From: Actinoplanes oryzae | Lineage (GTDB): Bacteria > Actinomycetota > Actinomycetes > Mycobacteriales > Micromonosporaceae | Reading direction: 5' to 3' | DNA: 60,552 nucleotides | Assembly (NCBI RefSeq): GCF_030757795.1 | Contig: NZ_JAUQWH010000040.1 | Span: 1 to 60,552 of the forward strand | Notes under the pieces: generated by a model | What the model was told of the DNA's origin: nothing | Databases searched by the model: none | Seen by the model: the letters and a program-made list of their open reading frames with translations, nothing else | Part shown: one piece after another, positions 9,419 to 19,788 of the stretch | How positions within the stretch are numbered: position 1 is the first letter of the stretch | How the letters are laid out: every line of letters starts with the position of its first letter | Program-made: the position numbers and the translations under genes

Positions 9419-10824
9419 GCGCACAGCGGCGGCCCAACATCGCGATGATCCTCACGGACGATCACGCGGCGCACGCGATTTCGGCGTACGGGTCGGTGGT
9501 GAATTCGACTCCGCGGATCGACGAGATCGCGGCGCTGGGCCGCCGCTTCGACAACTGTTTCGCGACCAACTCGCTGTGTTCGCCCAGCCGGGCCAGCATC
9601 CTGACCGGAACGTACAGCCACGTCAACGGCGTGACCACGCTCGTGACGCCGATCGACGCGGCGCAGCCCACGTTCGTGTCGCTGCTGAAGCGGGCCGGCT
9701 ATCGGACGGCGATGGTCGGCAAGTGGCACATGGGCGAGGGGCCGGGGCACGACCCGCAGCACTTCGACTACTGGGACGTGTTGATCGACCAGGGCGAGTA
9801 CAACGATCCGCAGCTGCTGTCGAAGGACGGCCTGCGGATCGAGCCGGGCTACACGACCGACGTGCTGACCGACCTGGCCCTGCGATGGCTCTCGTCGCTG
9901 GAGGGCGACGATCCGTGGTGCCTGCTGCTCTACCACAAGGCCCCGCACCGGCCCTGGGTCCCGCACCCCCGGCACGCGCACCTGTTCGACCACGACATCC
10001 CGGTGCCGTCGACCTTCGACGACGACTACGCGACGCGGAGCTCCTCGGCACGCCGCGCCGCCATGCGCATCGCCGAGCACCTCACCCGGGAGGATCTCAA
10101 GGAGGATCCGCCGCCCGGCCTGTCGTACGAGGACGAGGCGCTCTGGAAGTACCAGCGCTTCATGCAGGACTACCTGCGCTGCGTGGCCGCCGTCGACGAG
10201 AGTGTCGGCCGCGTCACCGACCGCCTCCGCGAGCGCGGCGAGTTCGCCGACACGCTCCTCATGTACGCCTCCGACCAGGGCTTCTTCCTCGGCGACCACG
10301 GCTGGTTCGACAAGCGGTTCATGTACGAGGAATCGCTGCGCATGCCGCTCGTCCTCAGCTACCCGCGCGTGGTCGAACCGGGCGAGCCGTTCACCGACAT
10401 CGTCACCAATGTGGACTGGGCGCAGACGATCCTGGCGGCGGCCGGTGTCGAGCCGCACCCTCGCATGCAGGGCCGCAGCTTCTGGCCCGACCTGCTCGGC
10501 ACGCCCGCGGATCCGCCGGTGGACGGCATGTACTACCGCTATTGGGAGCACGACGACGTCTTCCACAAGGCGCCGGCGCACTACGGCTACCGCACCGACC
10601 GTTACAAGCTGATCTACTTCTACAACGACGGGCTCGGCCTGGCCGGCACCGGATCGTTCACCTACCCCGGCGAGTGGGAGCTCTACGACCTCGCCGAGGA
10701 CCCGCGCGAGCTGCGCAACGTCTACCACGACCCGGCGTACGCGCCGATCCGCGACGACCTCGCCCGGCGCCTGGCGCGGGAACAGGCCCGCCTGCTCGAC
10801 AAGCCGCACCCGGGGCAGCGATGA
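9415..10824 (+). CDS. Second type I (formylglycine) sulfatase, cytoplasmic
   Basis: A 469-residue sulfatase begun at a GTG that overlaps the previous stop (GTGA). The motif CSPSR starts at C55; metal ligands are in [10 protein letters not shown] and in [16 protein letters not shown], and the pattern [13 protein letters not shown] is typical of heparan- and mucin-type sulfatases. No signal peptide. It is only distantly similar to the upstream sulfatase, so the pair probably removes sulfates from different positions or different products of one substrate. The coding frame also stays open upstream into the first sulfatase gene, which is not meaningful. It overlaps the maturase gene by ATGA. Confidence 0.9.
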   Translation: MSAQRRPNIAMILTDDHAAHAISAYGSVVNSTPRIDEIAALGRRFDNCFATNSLCSPSRASILTGTYSHVNGVTTLVTPIDAAQPTFVSLLKRAGYRTAMVGKWHMGEGPGHDPQHFDYWDVLIDQGEYNDPQLLSKDGLRIEPGYTTDVLTDLALRWLSSLEGDDPWCLLLYHKAPHRPWVPHPRHAHLFDHDIPVPSTFDDDYATRSSSARRAAMRIAEHLTREDLKEDPPPGLSYEDEALWKYQRFMQDYLRCVAAVDESVGRVTDRLRERGEFADTLLMYASDQGFFLGDHGWFDKRFMYEESLRMPLVLSYPRVVEPGEPFTDIVTNVDWAQTILAAAGVEPHPRMQGRSFWPDLLGTPADPPVDGMYYRYWEHDDVFHKAPAHYGYRTDRYKLIYFYNDGLGLAGTGSFTYPGEWELYDLAEDPRELRNVYHDPAYAPIRDDLARRLAREQARLLDKPHPGQR

Positions 10825-11729
10825 GCGCCTGCTGCTCTCCCTCGGCGGACCGCCCCGCGCTGCCCGTGCCGGCCCTGCCGACCGGGGGCCGCCACGGCAT
10901 CTGTCAAGCGGCGGTCCCCGGACAGACCTTCGTGATGGGCGACGCCCAGGGCGACGGCGCGCGCCCCGACGGCGAGACGCCGCTGCATCCCGTACGGCTG
11001 CGGGGCTTCTCCATCGATGTCACCACCGTGACCGTCGAAGACTTCCGGGCCTTCGTCGAAGCGACGGGTTACCGCACCGAGGCCGAGCGCTTCGGCTGGT
11101 CCGCCGTCTTCCACCTCGCCGTGTCCGATCCCGATCGTGTGGCCGGGCGGCTGGCCGGCACGCCCTGGTGGCTCGGCGTCGAGGGCGCCGACTGGGCACA
11201 CCCCGACGGCCCCTCGTCGGCGGCCCGCGACGACCACCCCGTCGTGCACGTCAGCTGGAACGACGCCCAGGCCTACTGCACGTGGGCCGGCCGGCGCCTG
11301 CCCACCGAGGCGGAATGGGAATGCGCGGCCCGCGGCGGCCTCGCCGGAAAGCGCTATCCGTGGGGCGACGAACTGCCGGCCGACTGGGCCTGCAACATCT
11401 GGCAGGGCGATTTCCCGGTGGACAACACGGCCGAGGACGGCTGGCTCACCACCGCGCCCGTCCGCTCGTACGCCCCCAACGGTCTCGGTCTTTTCCAGCC
11501 CGTCGGCAACGTCTGGGAATGGTGCGCCGACTGGTTCTCCCCGCATTACTACAGCAGGTCTCCCGTGGACGATCCACGAGGCCCGTCCCTGGGCGCCGCC
11601 CGCGTGATCCGCGGCGGCTCCTATCTGTGCCACGACTCGTACTGCAACCGCTACCGCAATGCGGCCCGCTCGTCGAACACCCCCGATTCCTCAACAGGCA
11701 ACACGGGATTCCGCACGGTTTCGCTATAG
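10821..11729 (+). CDS. Formylglycine-generating enzyme (sulfatase maturase, SUMF1 family)
   Basis: A 302-residue aerobic formylglycine-generating enzyme. It oxidises the cysteine in the CxPSR motif of sulfatases to formylglycine. The diagnostic copper-binding pair is intact as C270 and C275 in [15 protein letters not shown], followed by [18 protein letters not shown] as in characterised family members. Other landmarks are [25 protein letters not shown] and [12 protein letters not shown]. No signal peptide, so it acts in the cytoplasm, as do its presumed clients, the two sulfatases encoded directly upstream with overlapping codons. It is likely essential for both sulfatases' activity unless another copy exists elsewhere in the genome. 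Confidence 0.95.
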   Translation: MSACCSPSADRPALPVPALPTGGRHGICQAAVPGQTFVMGDAQGDGARPDGETPLHPVRLRGFSIDVTTVTVEDFRAFVEATGYRTEAERFGWSAVFHLAVSDPDRVAGRLAGTPWWLGVEGADWAHPDGPSSAARDDHPVVHVSWNDAQAYCTWAGRRLPTEAEWECAARGGLAGKRYPWGDELPADWACNIWQGDFPVDNTAEDGWLTTAPVRSYAPNGLGLFQPVGNVWEWCADWFSPHYYSRSPVDDPRGPSLGAARVIRGGSYLCHDSYCNRYRNAARSSNTPDSSTGNTGFRTVSL

Positions 11730-11748
11730 CTGTGGAGGACACGCACGG

Positions 11749-13998
11749 ATGCGTAAAACCCCCGCTCTCCTGTCCCTGCTCCTCGTGACGGCCGGCCTCA
11801 CGGCCGCCACCCCGTCCCGCCCCGTCGCGGCCGCACCGAAGGCCGCGACCTACACCAACCCGGTCAGCGCCGGGACCGTCGACACCTTCCCCGACCCGGC
11901 GACGATCAAGGCCAAGGACGGGAAGTGGTACGCCTACGGCACCACGAACCCGATCTTCTACAGCTCGGGGGAGCGGGGTGAGCACATTCTGCCGATCCTC
12001 AGCTCCACGGATCTGACCCATTGGACGTACGAGGGGGATGTCTTCGCCCTGACCGCCAAGCCGGCGTGGTGGCCCGCCGCCGCCCGCCAATGGGCGCCGG
12101 ACATCCGCTATCTCGACGGCGAGTACCACCTCACCTATTCGCTGTCGGTCGGCGGCATCGGGCTCGCCACCAGCCCGAACCCCGACGGCCCGTGGACCGA
12201 CCGCGGTCAGGTCGTGCCGAACGGTGGCGGCTGCCCCAGCGGCACCATCGACCAGGCGATGTTCACCGACACCGACGGGTCGCACTATCTCTACTGGGGC
12301 AGTTACGACACGATCTGCGTGGCGCGGATGAACGCGGACGCCACGGCCGTCACCGGCGCCGTCACGACAATCGCGCGCGGGCGCCGGGCCGAGGGCGGCT
12401 TCGTCGTGCACCGCGGCGGCTATTACTACCTTTTCTATTCCGACGGCGGCTGCTGCGACGGTGCCTTCAGCGGGTACGTGACCAAGGTCGGCCGGGCCAC
12501 CTCGCCGACCGGCCCGTTCCTCAGCCCCGGCGGCGTGAACCTGCTCGACGACACCAGCAAGGACGGCATCGTCGTCGCGGCCAGCGGCAACGGCTGGGTG
12601 GGCCCCGGGCACAACTCGATCACCACCGACCTGGCCGGGCAGGACTGGCTCGTCTACCACGGCATCGCCGAGACGGCCCCGGACTTCGGCCCGATCACCG
12701 GCGCGAACGGCGCCACCCTCAACCTCACCCGGCGGCCGCTGCTGATCGACCGCCTCGACTGGATCGGCGGCTGGCCCGTCGTGAACGCGGGAGCCGGCCC
12801 CTCGGCGGCCCCGCAGACAGCCCCGGTCACCACCTGGACGGTCGGCAGCACCTTCGCCTCGGCCGCCGGCTTCGGCCGGAACTGGCCGCTCGTGGACGGT
12901 CACCTGGCCACGTCGAAGCCTTCGACCGTGCTGAGCGACGCTGCCGTCGCCGGGGACGTGCGGGTCGAGGGTGACGTGCGCGGTACCGCCGCCGGCATCG
13001 TGCTCGCGTACCAGTCGTCGTCGAAGCAGATCGCCGCCTGGCTGGACAGTTCGACGCGGCGGCTGGTCGTGTCGGTGGGCGGCAAGCAGACGACGGCGGC
13101 GCTGCCCGCGACCTTCGACTACGCCTCGTGGCACACGGTGGCCGCCGAGAAGCGGGGCCGGGAGCTGCACGTCGAAGTGTCGGCGGACCGGCTGCACGAC
13201 GCCGTGGCGAGCGTGGACGTGACGGTGCCGGCGGGCTACTCGACCGGCCGGATCGGGGCGGTTTCCCAATCCGGTGCGGCAGACGTGGACAACCTGGGGG
13301 CCGCGCCGCTCTACCGCCCGGTCACGCAGAAGGTGACGGATCCTCGCCTGGGCGCGCAGCTCACCGCGTACTCGGACGAGTTCGACGGCTCCGCGCTCGG
13401 CGCCGGCTGGACCTGGGTGCGCGGTGACCCCGGGGTCTCCCTGGCCGGCGGCTCGCTGGTGTGGCCGACGCAGGCCAAGGAGCTCTACCTCGGCGACAAC
13501 TCGGCGTCCGTGCTGACCCGCGACGTGCCGCCCACCGACTTCGTGGTCGAAACCAAACTGACCTTCGACGGTACGCGCGGCAACCAGCAGGCCGGCCTGG
13601 TGCTCTACGAGACGGACGACAAGTTCGTGAAGCTGGTGCACTCGGTCCTGCCGCTGACCACGTACGGGCCGGCCGCCGTCCAGCAGACCACCGAGTTCAC
13701 GAAGGAGCACACCCGGGTCTCGACCGGGGCGACGTTCGCCGGCCCGATGTTCGGCGGCCCGGCGACGCCCACCGAGTGGCTCCGGCTGGCCTACCACTAC
13801 GACGCGGCGACGAACAGCAACGACGTGCGCATGGCTTCCAGCACTGACGGCGTCACGTGGGAGTGGGGCGGCGCCTGGTCGTTCCCGCGCGGCGGGCCGC
13901 TGAAGCTCGGGCTGGTGTCGATGAACACAGCGGGGGCGACGGGGACGTTCGACTACGTTCGTACGTATGCCGCGGAGAATCCGGTGACCGGCTGCTGA
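11749..13998 (+). CDS. Secreted GH43-family glycosidase with C-terminal beta-sandwich domains
   Basis: A 749-residue exported enzyme. Signal peptide about 1-29. The five-bladed GH43 propeller (about 33-375) shows the general base D49 (FPDP), the pKa modulator D118 (WAPDIRYL) and the general acid E215 (RRAEGGFVV), plus a GPGHNS loop near 285. Two concanavalin-like regions follow (about 390-525 and 550-740); the second resembles the DUF1349 beta-xylosidase accessory domain. Family activities are beta-xylosidase, alpha-arabinofuranosidase or arabinanase. The start ATG has GGAGG 10 bases upstream. It begins 19 bases after the maturase stop and may be co-transcribed with the sulfatase operon, linking extracellular glycan trimming to sulfate-ester import. 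Substrate is not determinable. Confidence 0.88.
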   Translation: MRKTPALLSLLLVTAGLTAATPSRPVAAAPKAATYTNPVSAGTVDTFPDPATIKAKDGKWYAYGTTNPIFYSSGERGEHILPILSSTDLTHWTYEGDVFALTAKPAWWPAAARQWAPDIRYLDGEYHLTYSLSVGGIGLATSPNPDGPWTDRGQVVPNGGGCPSGTIDQAMFTDTDGSHYLYWGSYDTICVARMNADATAVTGAVTTIARGRRAEGGFVVHRGGYYYLFYSDGGCCDGAFSGYVTKVGRATSPTGPFLSPGGVNLLDDTSKDGIVVAASGNGWVGPGHNSITTDLAGQDWLVYHGIAETAPDFGPITGANGATLNLTRRPLLIDRLDWIGGWPVVNAGAGPSAAPQTAPVTTWTVGSTFASAAGFGRNWPLVDGHLATSKPSTVLSDAAVAGDVRVEGDVRGTAAGIVLAYQSSSKQIAAWLDSSTRRLVVSVGGKQTTAALPATFDYASWHTVAAEKRGRELHVEVSADRLHDAVASVDVTVPAGYSTGRIGAVSQSGAADVDNLGAAPLYRPVTQKVTDPRLGAQLTAYSDEFDGSALGAGWTWVRGDPGVSLAGGSLVWPTQAKELYLGDNSASVLTRDVPPTDFVVETKLTFDGTRGNQQAGLVLYETDDKFVKLVHSVLPLTTYGPAAVQQTTEFTKEHTRVSTGATFAGPMFGGPATPTEWLRLAYHYDAATNSNDVRMASSTDGVTWEWGGAWSFPRGGPLKLGLVSMNTAGATGTFDYVRTYAAENPVTGC

Positions 13999-14093
13999 TC
14001 GCCGGTGCGCCGGGGCCGGTCCGGGCCGTTCCGCCTTGTGGCGGGCCTGCCCGGTCCGGCTTCCGTGCTTCGCGGGGCGGCGCTTCGCGCTTT

Positions 14094-14225
14094 GCGGGGC
14101 GAGCTGGCGCCGGCGTTTCGCGGCTCGCGGGGCGAGCTGGCGCCGGCGTTCCGCGGCTTGCGGGGCGGGCCGGCGCCGGCGTTTCGCGGCTCGTGCGGCG
14201 GGCCGGCTCGGCGTCTCGCCGATTT
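14094..14225. repeat. 33-bp tandem repeat, three good units and one degenerate
   Basis: Three consecutive 33-bp units at 14094-14126, 14127-14159 and 14160-14192 differ by only a few bases, and a fourth, clearly decayed unit occupies 14193-14225. Each unit contains the self-complementary core GGCGCCGGCG. The array lies in the gap between the GH43 gene and the next gene. Because the unit length is a multiple of three, it stays open in several frames and could be mistaken for coding sequence with 11-residue repeats. Confidence 0.8.
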
Positions 14226-14286
14226 GACAGGCTTTGGGCGTAGAGCGAAAGCTTTGCGGGGCATCCGCACCCCTCGGAGGTCCCTC

Positions 14287-17259
14287 TTGCTGCCGCTGTC
14301 GCGCCGCCAACTGCTCACGCTGGCCGGGCTGAGCAGCGCTTTCGTCGCCCTCCCCGGGGTGCCCGCGCAAGCCGCCGCCACGCCGCTCGGCCCGGTGGCC
14401 GCGATCTATCGCCGGGTGCTGCTCCTGCACACGCGCTGGGTCGAGGAGCAGTGGGATCCCTCGATCAGGGCATACAGCGGCGCCGATTTCCGCTTCGTCT
14501 CGGTGCTCGGCAACGCGGTCGTGCTCGGCATGGAGGAATACGACCCCGCGCTCGCCGGCGTGGAGAAGACGATCCTGCGCGCGCACACGGTCGCCACGAT
14601 CCGGCACTATGCCGCCACGAACAGGCTGGCCGGCGGTTCCGGGTGGGGGCGGCAGCTCTTCTGGGACTCGACGTTCGAGCTCTACTTCGTCCTCGCCGCC
14701 CGCCTGCTCTGGGACAAGCTCGACGCGGCGACCCAGGCCGCGGTGCAGGCGATCGCCGTCGGTCAGGCCGCCTATGCGTACGGGCTGGGCGCGGGCGACG
14801 ACCCGATGAGCGGCGACTGGTCGCCGAACGGCACCGCCGGCGGCTACCGCGACGACACCAAGCTCGAGGAGATGGGCGTCTACGCGCAGGCGCTCGCCCC
14901 GGGCCTCGCGTGGGCCGGGGCCGGCGACCCGGCGCAGGAGTGGCGCCGGCGCTTCGTCCAGTGGGCGGCCAACGCCAGCGGGTTGCCCGCCGCCGACCTG
15001 GCCAACCCCGCGGTCGTCGACGGCGAGCGCCTCGACCGCCTCATGACCGCGCACAACCTGCACGACTCGTTCGTCGTGGAGAACCACGACGCGGTCAACC
15101 CGCATTACCAGGCGGAGCTGTGGCGCACGGCCGGGCGCGCCGCGATCCACTTCCTCGTCGCCGGGCGCCCGCTGCCCGAGGTGCTCACCCACCAGCCCAG
15201 CGGCGCCCAGCTCTGGCGCACCCTGCGGCTGCTGGCCAGCGACGCCGGCGAGCCGGTCATGCCGATGGTCACCGACCGCTACCACCTCTACGGCCGGGAC
15301 GTCCTGCCGCTCGCCTTCCTCGCCCAGGTCCAGGGCGACCGCGACGCGGCGCGCGCCGAGGCGGACCTGGCGGCCCGGCTGGAGCCCTACACGCGCTACG
15401 CCCCCGAGTTCCGGCTCACGAAGTTCAGCGGCGAGGAGAAGTACGAGCCGGAGGCGCGCGCCGAGGTCGCCATCGCGTACCTCTTCCATCAGCTGCGCGC
15501 GAAGCCGGTCGAGCCGGTCACCTCGCAGCAGTTCTTCGCCGCGGCCAGTGGCACCCGCGACTTCGGCGCCCGGACCGGCCTGGCGGTGCACCAGTCGGCG
15601 AACGCCTTCGCCGCGGCGTCCGCCAAGGAGGAGTTCACGCGGTTCGTGTGGCAGCCGGGGCACGACAACTGGCTCGTCGACGTGCGGCAGCCGGTGTTCC
15701 TGCCGCCGGGCGTGACGCCGACCGAGAGCACGCGCCGGGCGTACAGGATGTGCCGGGACGGGGTCGACGCGACCGCGACCGTGCTCGCGGTGAGCGAGGG
15801 CTATGCGGGCTTCACCACGCTGCCCACCGGCACCGTCGTCTATGCGAGCACCGGGCTGCCCGGCGAGGGCGGGCTGACGCTCTTCAACATGACCATGCCG
15901 GGCGTGCCCGGGCTGACCGGCAAGCGCGCGTTCACGTGGGCGGGCGGCCGCGCCGAGCTGCGCGACGAGATCACCGGCGACCTGCCGTTCCCGCCCCGCG
16001 AGGCCCGCTACGTGCGGATGCTGGGCCGCGAGCCCGCCACCGAGTACGGCTACTCCATCTGGACCTTCGCGGTGCTCGACACCGAGGGCGCCGACCTGGC
16101 CCAGGGCGCGATGCCCGTCGCCTCCTCGGAGAACATGTGGTACCCGGCGCGCCACGCGACCGACGGCAACCCGGACACCCGCTGGGCCGTCGCGACCGAG
16201 GAGCGTGGCCGGGGCGACAGCTGGCTCGCGGTCGACCTCGGCTCGCCCGTCCGGGTCGCCGGGGTGCGCATCACGTGGGAGGCCGCGTACGGCAAGAGCT
16301 TCGTCATCCAGACCTCGACCGACGCCGTGACCTGGACCGACGCGGTGGCCGTCCCGACCGCGCGCACCGCCTCGCGCTGGGTCGGCATCGACGGCCGGGC
16401 GGGCGTGGTCACGCACGGCGGCCCCGGCACCATCACCGTCACGGCGACCGGGATCACCGCCCCCGCGCCCCTGATCGAGGGCTATGCGGACACGCGCACG
16501 GACCTCGCCCGGGCGGCCGCCCGCCCGATGCCGGCCGCCAAGGGGCTCACCGTGAGTGACGCCGACGGCTACCTCAGCGTCTTCAACCTCACGCCCGACC
16601 CGGTCGAGGACGTCCCGGTGGTGCTGCCCTCGCGCCGGCGGCTCTATCGCGGCCGGCAGGCGGTGACGACCCGTGGCCTGGAGCTGCCGGTGAGTGTGGG
16701 CGGCGGGTCCGCCCTGGTCGAGCCGCCGCGCTTCGAGGTCGAGGGCGAGCCGCCGACCGGCACGTCCTTCACCGTCGCCGACTCGCACCGGGTCGTCGTG
16801 ACGGCGCCCGCCGCGCGGCCCGTGGCGGTCCGGCTCCGGGCGGGCAGCTGGTCACGCCAGGTGCGGGTGCCCGCCGGGGCCGAGCGCACCGTCACTGTCC
16901 CCGGGGTGCCGATCACGCCGACGGCCGACCTGGCCCGCGGACGTGTGACCTTCCCGACCTCGCCCCTGCCCGCCGGCATGACCTCGCCGGACCGCGCGGT
17001 GGACGGCGACCCGGCGACGTCGTGGCGCCCCGGGCCGGCCGGGCGCATGGTCGTCGACCTCGAGCGCGAGGAGACCGTGCAGAAAACCGTGCTGACCTGG
17101 GGAAAGGGGCGCCGCCCGGCGCACCGGATCGAGGTGTCGCGCGACGGCCGCCACTACATTCCGCTCCCCGCCGCCGGTACCCCCGCCCGGTATGTGGCCG
17201 TCGTGGTCGACGGCTGGCGCCCCGGCGACGCCGAACTGGTGGAGTTTGCCGTGCTTTGA
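14287..17259 (+). CDS. Large secreted protein with alpha/alpha-toroid-like domain and two F5/8 type C (discoidin) domains
   Basis: A 990-residue exported protein starting at TTG with an excellent ribosome binding site (GGAGG, 6 bases away). The N-terminus [20 protein letters not shown] is a twin-arginine-type signal. Residues about 45-590 are helical and Trp-rich ([39 protein letters not shown]) and resemble the alpha/alpha-toroid plus beta-sheet layout of heparinase- or chondroitinase-like polysaccharide lyases; no catalytic set can be assigned with certainty. Two discoidin/CBM32-like domains follow at about 606-715 and 880-990. It probably binds and cleaves an extracellular polysaccharide. 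Being beside the sulfatase genes makes a sulfated glycan plausible, but that is inference. Confidence 0.7.
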   Translation: MLPLSRRQLLTLAGLSSAFVALPGVPAQAAATPLGPVAAIYRRVLLLHTRWVEEQWDPSIRAYSGADFRFVSVLGNAVVLGMEEYDPALAGVEKTILRAHTVATIRHYAATNRLAGGSGWGRQLFWDSTFELYFVLAARLLWDKLDAATQAAVQAIAVGQAAYAYGLGAGDDPMSGDWSPNGTAGGYRDDTKLEEMGVYAQALAPGLAWAGAGDPAQEWRRRFVQWAANASGLPAADLANPAVVDGERLDRLMTAHNLHDSFVVENHDAVNPHYQAELWRTAGRAAIHFLVAGRPLPEVLTHQPSGAQLWRTLRLLASDAGEPVMPMVTDRYHLYGRDVLPLAFLAQVQGDRDAARAEADLAARLEPYTRYAPEFRLTKFSGEEKYEPEARAEVAIAYLFHQLRAKPVEPVTSQQFFAAASGTRDFGARTGLAVHQSANAFAAASAKEEFTRFVWQPGHDNWLVDVRQPVFLPPGVTPTESTRRAYRMCRDGVDATATVLAVSEGYAGFTTLPTGTVVYASTGLPGEGGLTLFNMTMPGVPGLTGKRAFTWAGGRAELRDEITGDLPFPPREARYVRMLGREPATEYGYSIWTFAVLDTEGADLAQGAMPVASSENMWYPARHATDGNPDTRWAVATEERGRGDSWLAVDLGSPVRVAGVRITWEAAYGKSFVIQTSTDAVTWTDAVAVPTARTASRWVGIDGRAGVVTHGGPGTITVTATGITAPAPLIEGYADTRTDLARAAARPMPAAKGLTVSDADGYLSVFNLTPDPVEDVPVVLPSRRRLYRGRQAVTTRGLELPVSVGGGSALVEPPRFEVEGEPPTGTSFTVADSHRVVVTAPAARPVAVRLRAGSWSRQVRVPAGAERTVTVPGVPITPTADLARGRVTFPTSPLPAGMTSPDRAVDGDPATSWRPGPAGRMVVDLEREETVQKTVLTWGKGRRPAHRIEVSRDGRHYIPLPAAGTPARYVAVVVDGWRPGDAELVEFAVL

Positions 17260-17323
17260 CGATTTGCCTCAGTTGTCCCGCTCCGGGCGCGATTATTTCT
17301 GCGTACCGTCAAGTGGAGGCATC

Positions 17324-18976
17324 GTGCCCAAGTCGCAGCTGAACGGCCCCGTTCAGGTCACCGTCCGTCGTAACCCGCTCCTCGGCTGGCTCGCCGATCG
17401 GAAACTTGCCGCCAAGACCGGCATGGCCGCCGCCGCGATGGGGATCGTCGCCCTGCTGGTTGGCCTGCTCGCCCTCGTGCGGGTCAGCGACCTGAGCGCC
17501 GACCTGGACATGATGAAGGCCGACCACGTCGACAGCCTGCAGGAGGTCGCGGACATTCGCGCGGGCCTGGGCGCCATGTACAGGGGCGAGGTCGTCTACT
17601 ACATCGCCGCCAACGACACGGACAAGAAGAACGCCGTCGCTGCCACGAAGGCGGGCGACGCTCAGGTCGGAGCGGGTGTCGAGGGATACCGGACGATCGC
17701 CGCCGAGTCACCGGACCGGCTGCAGATCCTCAGCACCTTCGAGGGCGCCTACGACCACTACAAGGCGCTGCGGAACACCATCCTCTTCGGCGAGGCTCTG
17801 GCGGCGGGCTACACGCTGCCCAGCGGCGACGCGGTCGGCACGGAGTTCGACAGCATCGAGAGCGACATGAACGCGGCGATCGCCGAGCTCCAGAAGGCCG
17901 AGGACACCGCGGCCGACGCCCTCGCCGCCAAGGCCGCGGCGGAGGCCGCCGAGTCCCGCACCTTCATCATCGTGGCGCTGATCTGCGGCATCATCCTCGC
18001 CTCGGCGCTGACCGTCTTCGTCATCGAGGTCATCAAGCGCCAGCTCGCCACGGTCTCCACCGCCCTCGGCGCGGTCGCCGAGAACGATCTCACCGTCGCC
18101 GCCGACGTCCGCTCTCGCGACGAGCTGGGCAGCATGGCCGTGGCCGTCAACCGCGCCCGCGAGGGCCTGCGCGGCACCGTCGCCCAGCTCACCAGCGGCG
18201 CCCAGGACCTCGGCGCCAGCACCAACCGGCTCACCGGCGTCACCGCCCGCATCGGCGAGAGCGCCCGCGAGGCCGCCGCCCAGGCCGGCCTGGTCGCCGC
18301 GGCCGCCGGCGACGTCTCCGGCTCGGTCCAGTCCGTCGCCGCGGGCAGCGACCAGATGGGCGCCTCCATCCGCGAGATCGCCCAGAACGCCAACGACGCC
18401 GCCCAGGTCGCCTCCAGCGCCGTCGGCGTCGCCCAGAGCACCAACGAGACCGTCGCCAAGCTGGGCACCTCGTCCGCCGAGATCGGCGACGTGGTCAAGG
18501 TCATCACCGCCATCGCCGAGCAGACCAACCTGCTGGCCCTGAACGCCACCATCGAGGCCGCCCGCGCCGGCGAGGCGGGCAAGGGCTTCGCCGTGGTCGC
18601 CTCCGAGGTCAAGGACCTCGCCCAGGAGACCGCCAAGGCCACCGAGGACATCTCCCGCCGCGTCGAGACCATCCAGGCCGACACGAGCAGCGCCGTCGAG
18701 GCCATCGGCGAGATCTCGCAGATCATCCAGCGCATCAACGACTACCAGGTCACCATCGCCTCCGCCGTCGAGGAGCAGACCGCCACCACCGGCGAGATGA
18801 GCCGCAGCATCGGCGAGGCCGCCGGCAGCAGCTCCACCATCGCCGCCAACATCAACGGCGTCGCCCAGAGCGCCGAGGCCACCAGCAGCACCCTGATCGA
18901 AGCCGACGACGCGGTCGGCCAGCTCAACCGGGTGGCCACCGAGCTCCGCACGGTCGCGGAACGCTTCCGCGTCTGA
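17324..18976 (+). CDS. Methyl-accepting chemotaxis protein
   Basis: A 550-residue transmembrane chemoreceptor. TM1 is at about 33-54, an extracellular four-helix sensor about 55-210, TM2 about 212-238, HAMP about 236-290, then a coiled-coil signalling domain whose tip reads [20 protein letters not shown]. There is no C-terminal CheR-binding pentapeptide; the protein ends AERFRV. The GTG start has GGAGG 5 bases upstream. No che genes are adjacent, so it is an orphan receptor that must signal to a kinase encoded elsewhere. A chemoreceptor in such a GC-rich actinobacterium fits a genus with motile spores. The ligand is unknown. Confidence 0.92.
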   Translation: MPKSQLNGPVQVTVRRNPLLGWLADRKLAAKTGMAAAAMGIVALLVGLLALVRVSDLSADLDMMKADHVDSLQEVADIRAGLGAMYRGEVVYYIAANDTDKKNAVAATKAGDAQVGAGVEGYRTIAAESPDRLQILSTFEGAYDHYKALRNTILFGEALAAGYTLPSGDAVGTEFDSIESDMNAAIAELQKAEDTAADALAAKAAAEAAESRTFIIVALICGIILASALTVFVIEVIKRQLATVSTALGAVAENDLTVAADVRSRDELGSMAVAVNRAREGLRGTVAQLTSGAQDLGASTNRLTGVTARIGESAREAAAQAGLVAAAAGDVSGSVQSVAAGSDQMGASIREIAQNANDAAQVASSAVGVAQSTNETVAKLGTSSAEIGDVVKVITAIAEQTNLLALNATIEAARAGEAGKGFAVVASEVKDLAQETAKATEDISRRVETIQADTSSAVEAIGEISQIIQRINDYQVTIASAVEEQTATTGEMSRSIGEAAGSSSTIAANINGVAQSAEATSSTLIEADDAVGQLNRVATELRTVAERFRV

Positions 18977-18984
18977 GAATCTCC

Positions 18985-19024
18985 GACAAACGGCGCCGGG
19001 CTCCCCAGCCCGGCGCCGTTTGTC
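18985..19024. terminator. Bidirectional terminator between chemoreceptor and erm genes
   Basis: A perfect 18-bp inverted repeat (18985-19002 and 19007-19024) around a 4-base CCCC loop. The arms are GC-rich in the middle and end in AAA/TTT on both sides, so it can terminate both convergent transcription units. It occupies almost the whole 50-base gap between the two stop codons. Confidence 0.85.
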
Positions 19025-19026
19025 GT

Positions 19027-19788
19027 TCACCGCGTCAGCAGGCGGTAGAGGGTGAGCCACTGTTCGGGCCAGACGCGGCCGACGGGGAGGTCCCGGCTCA
19101 GGCGGGTGGCCTGGAAGGCGGCATCCGTGCGGCGGGCACCGAAGCGGGGCCGCAGCGTGGCGTGCAGGGAGCCGCCCGTACCGGTGAAGCCGAGGTCCAC
19201 GAAGGCCCGCCAGCGGGACGGGTCCGGGACCAGGGGCGCCGGGCGGTTCTCCAGGCGCAGGATGCCGCCGTCGACGGCCGGGACCGGGCGGAACGCGGTG
19301 CGGGGGACCGTGCCCGCGAGGCGCCAGCTGGTGCGGGGCCAGGTGCGGACGGTGAGGCGGGACCAGCGGCCGTAGTCGCCGGTGCGCTTGCGGGCGTACT
19401 CCAGCTGGGTCAGCAGGGTCGCCGTGGTGAGCGCGGGCGCGTCGAGGCACCATTCGACCACGGCCGACGTGAGGGCGTAGGGGACGTTGCCCACGACGGC
19501 GAAGGGCTCGGACGGTGCAGCCGTGGCCAGGAAGTCCTCCGGGCGCACCGTGAGCCCCGGCCTGCGCGGCAGGGCCGCCGCCATCGCGGGATCGACCTCG
19601 AAGGCGACCACGCGCCGCGCCTGCCGCACCAGCCCGGCGGTCAAGCTGCCCCGCCCGGCGCCCACCTCCAGCACCAGCTCGTCGCGCCGGACGCCGGCCG
19701 CCGCGAGAAAGGCCCGGACCGCCCGGGGATCAGCGAGAAAATTCTGCCCGTACGCCCGGCGGGCGCGCACGTGTTCGGAAAAAGCCAT
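19027..19788 (-). CDS. 23S rRNA (adenine-N6)-dimethyltransferase, Erm family
   Basis: A 253-residue Rossmann-fold methyltransferase. Motif I is EVGAGRGSLT at 41-50, motif II FEVDP at 63-67 and the catalytic motif IV N101-V-P-Y. The N-terminal RRAYGQNFLAD and the SRLTVRTWPRTSWRLAGTVPRTAFRP region are typical of actinobacterial Erm proteins and not of the housekeeping KsgA. Erm enzymes methylate A2058 of 23S rRNA and confer resistance to macrolides, lincosamides and streptogramin B. A short upstream ORF and mutually exclusive stem-loops suggest drug-inducible translation. No biosynthetic cluster lies in view, so this is an intrinsic resistance gene, not obvious self-protection. Confidence 0.9.
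   Translation of the reverse strand: MAFSEHVRARRAYGQNFLADPRAVRAFLAAAGVRRDELVLEVGAGRGSLTAGLVRQARRVVAFEVDPAMAAALPRRPGLTVRPEDFLATAAPSEPFAVVGNVPYALTSAVVEWCLDAPALTTATLLTQLEYARKRTGDYGRWSRLTVRTWPRTSWRLAGTVPRTAFRPVPAVDGGILRLENRPAPLVPDPSRWRAFVDLGFTGTGGSLHATLRPRFGARRTDAAFQATRLSRDLPVGRVWPEQWLTLYRLLTR

Noticed and set aside
14005..14286. Upstream extension of the 990-residue protein through 11-residue repeats (GELAPAFRGSR type)
   Set aside because: The repeats are translated intergenic tandem DNA; a TTG with GGAGG at proper spacing directly precedes a normal TAT-type signal peptide.
11446..16788. A 1780-codon open frame on the minus strand across the GH43 and discoidin-protein genes
   Set aside because: It is the opposite strand of two well-supported genes in very GC-rich DNA. 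Its translation is Arg/Ala/Gly/Val-rich low complexity with no domain, and the coding strand shows clear motifs.
18985..19024. Large perfect inverted repeat as an integration or recombination site
   Set aside because: Its position exactly between two convergent stop codons, small loop and A/T ends fit a bidirectional terminator without needing another role.
19027..19788. Housekeeping KsgA (16S rRNA dimethyltransferase) as the identity of the erm-like gene
   Set aside because: The RRAYGQNFLAD start, NVPY motif context and C-terminal region follow actinobacterial Erm proteins, and the leader-peptide arrangement is typical of erm.
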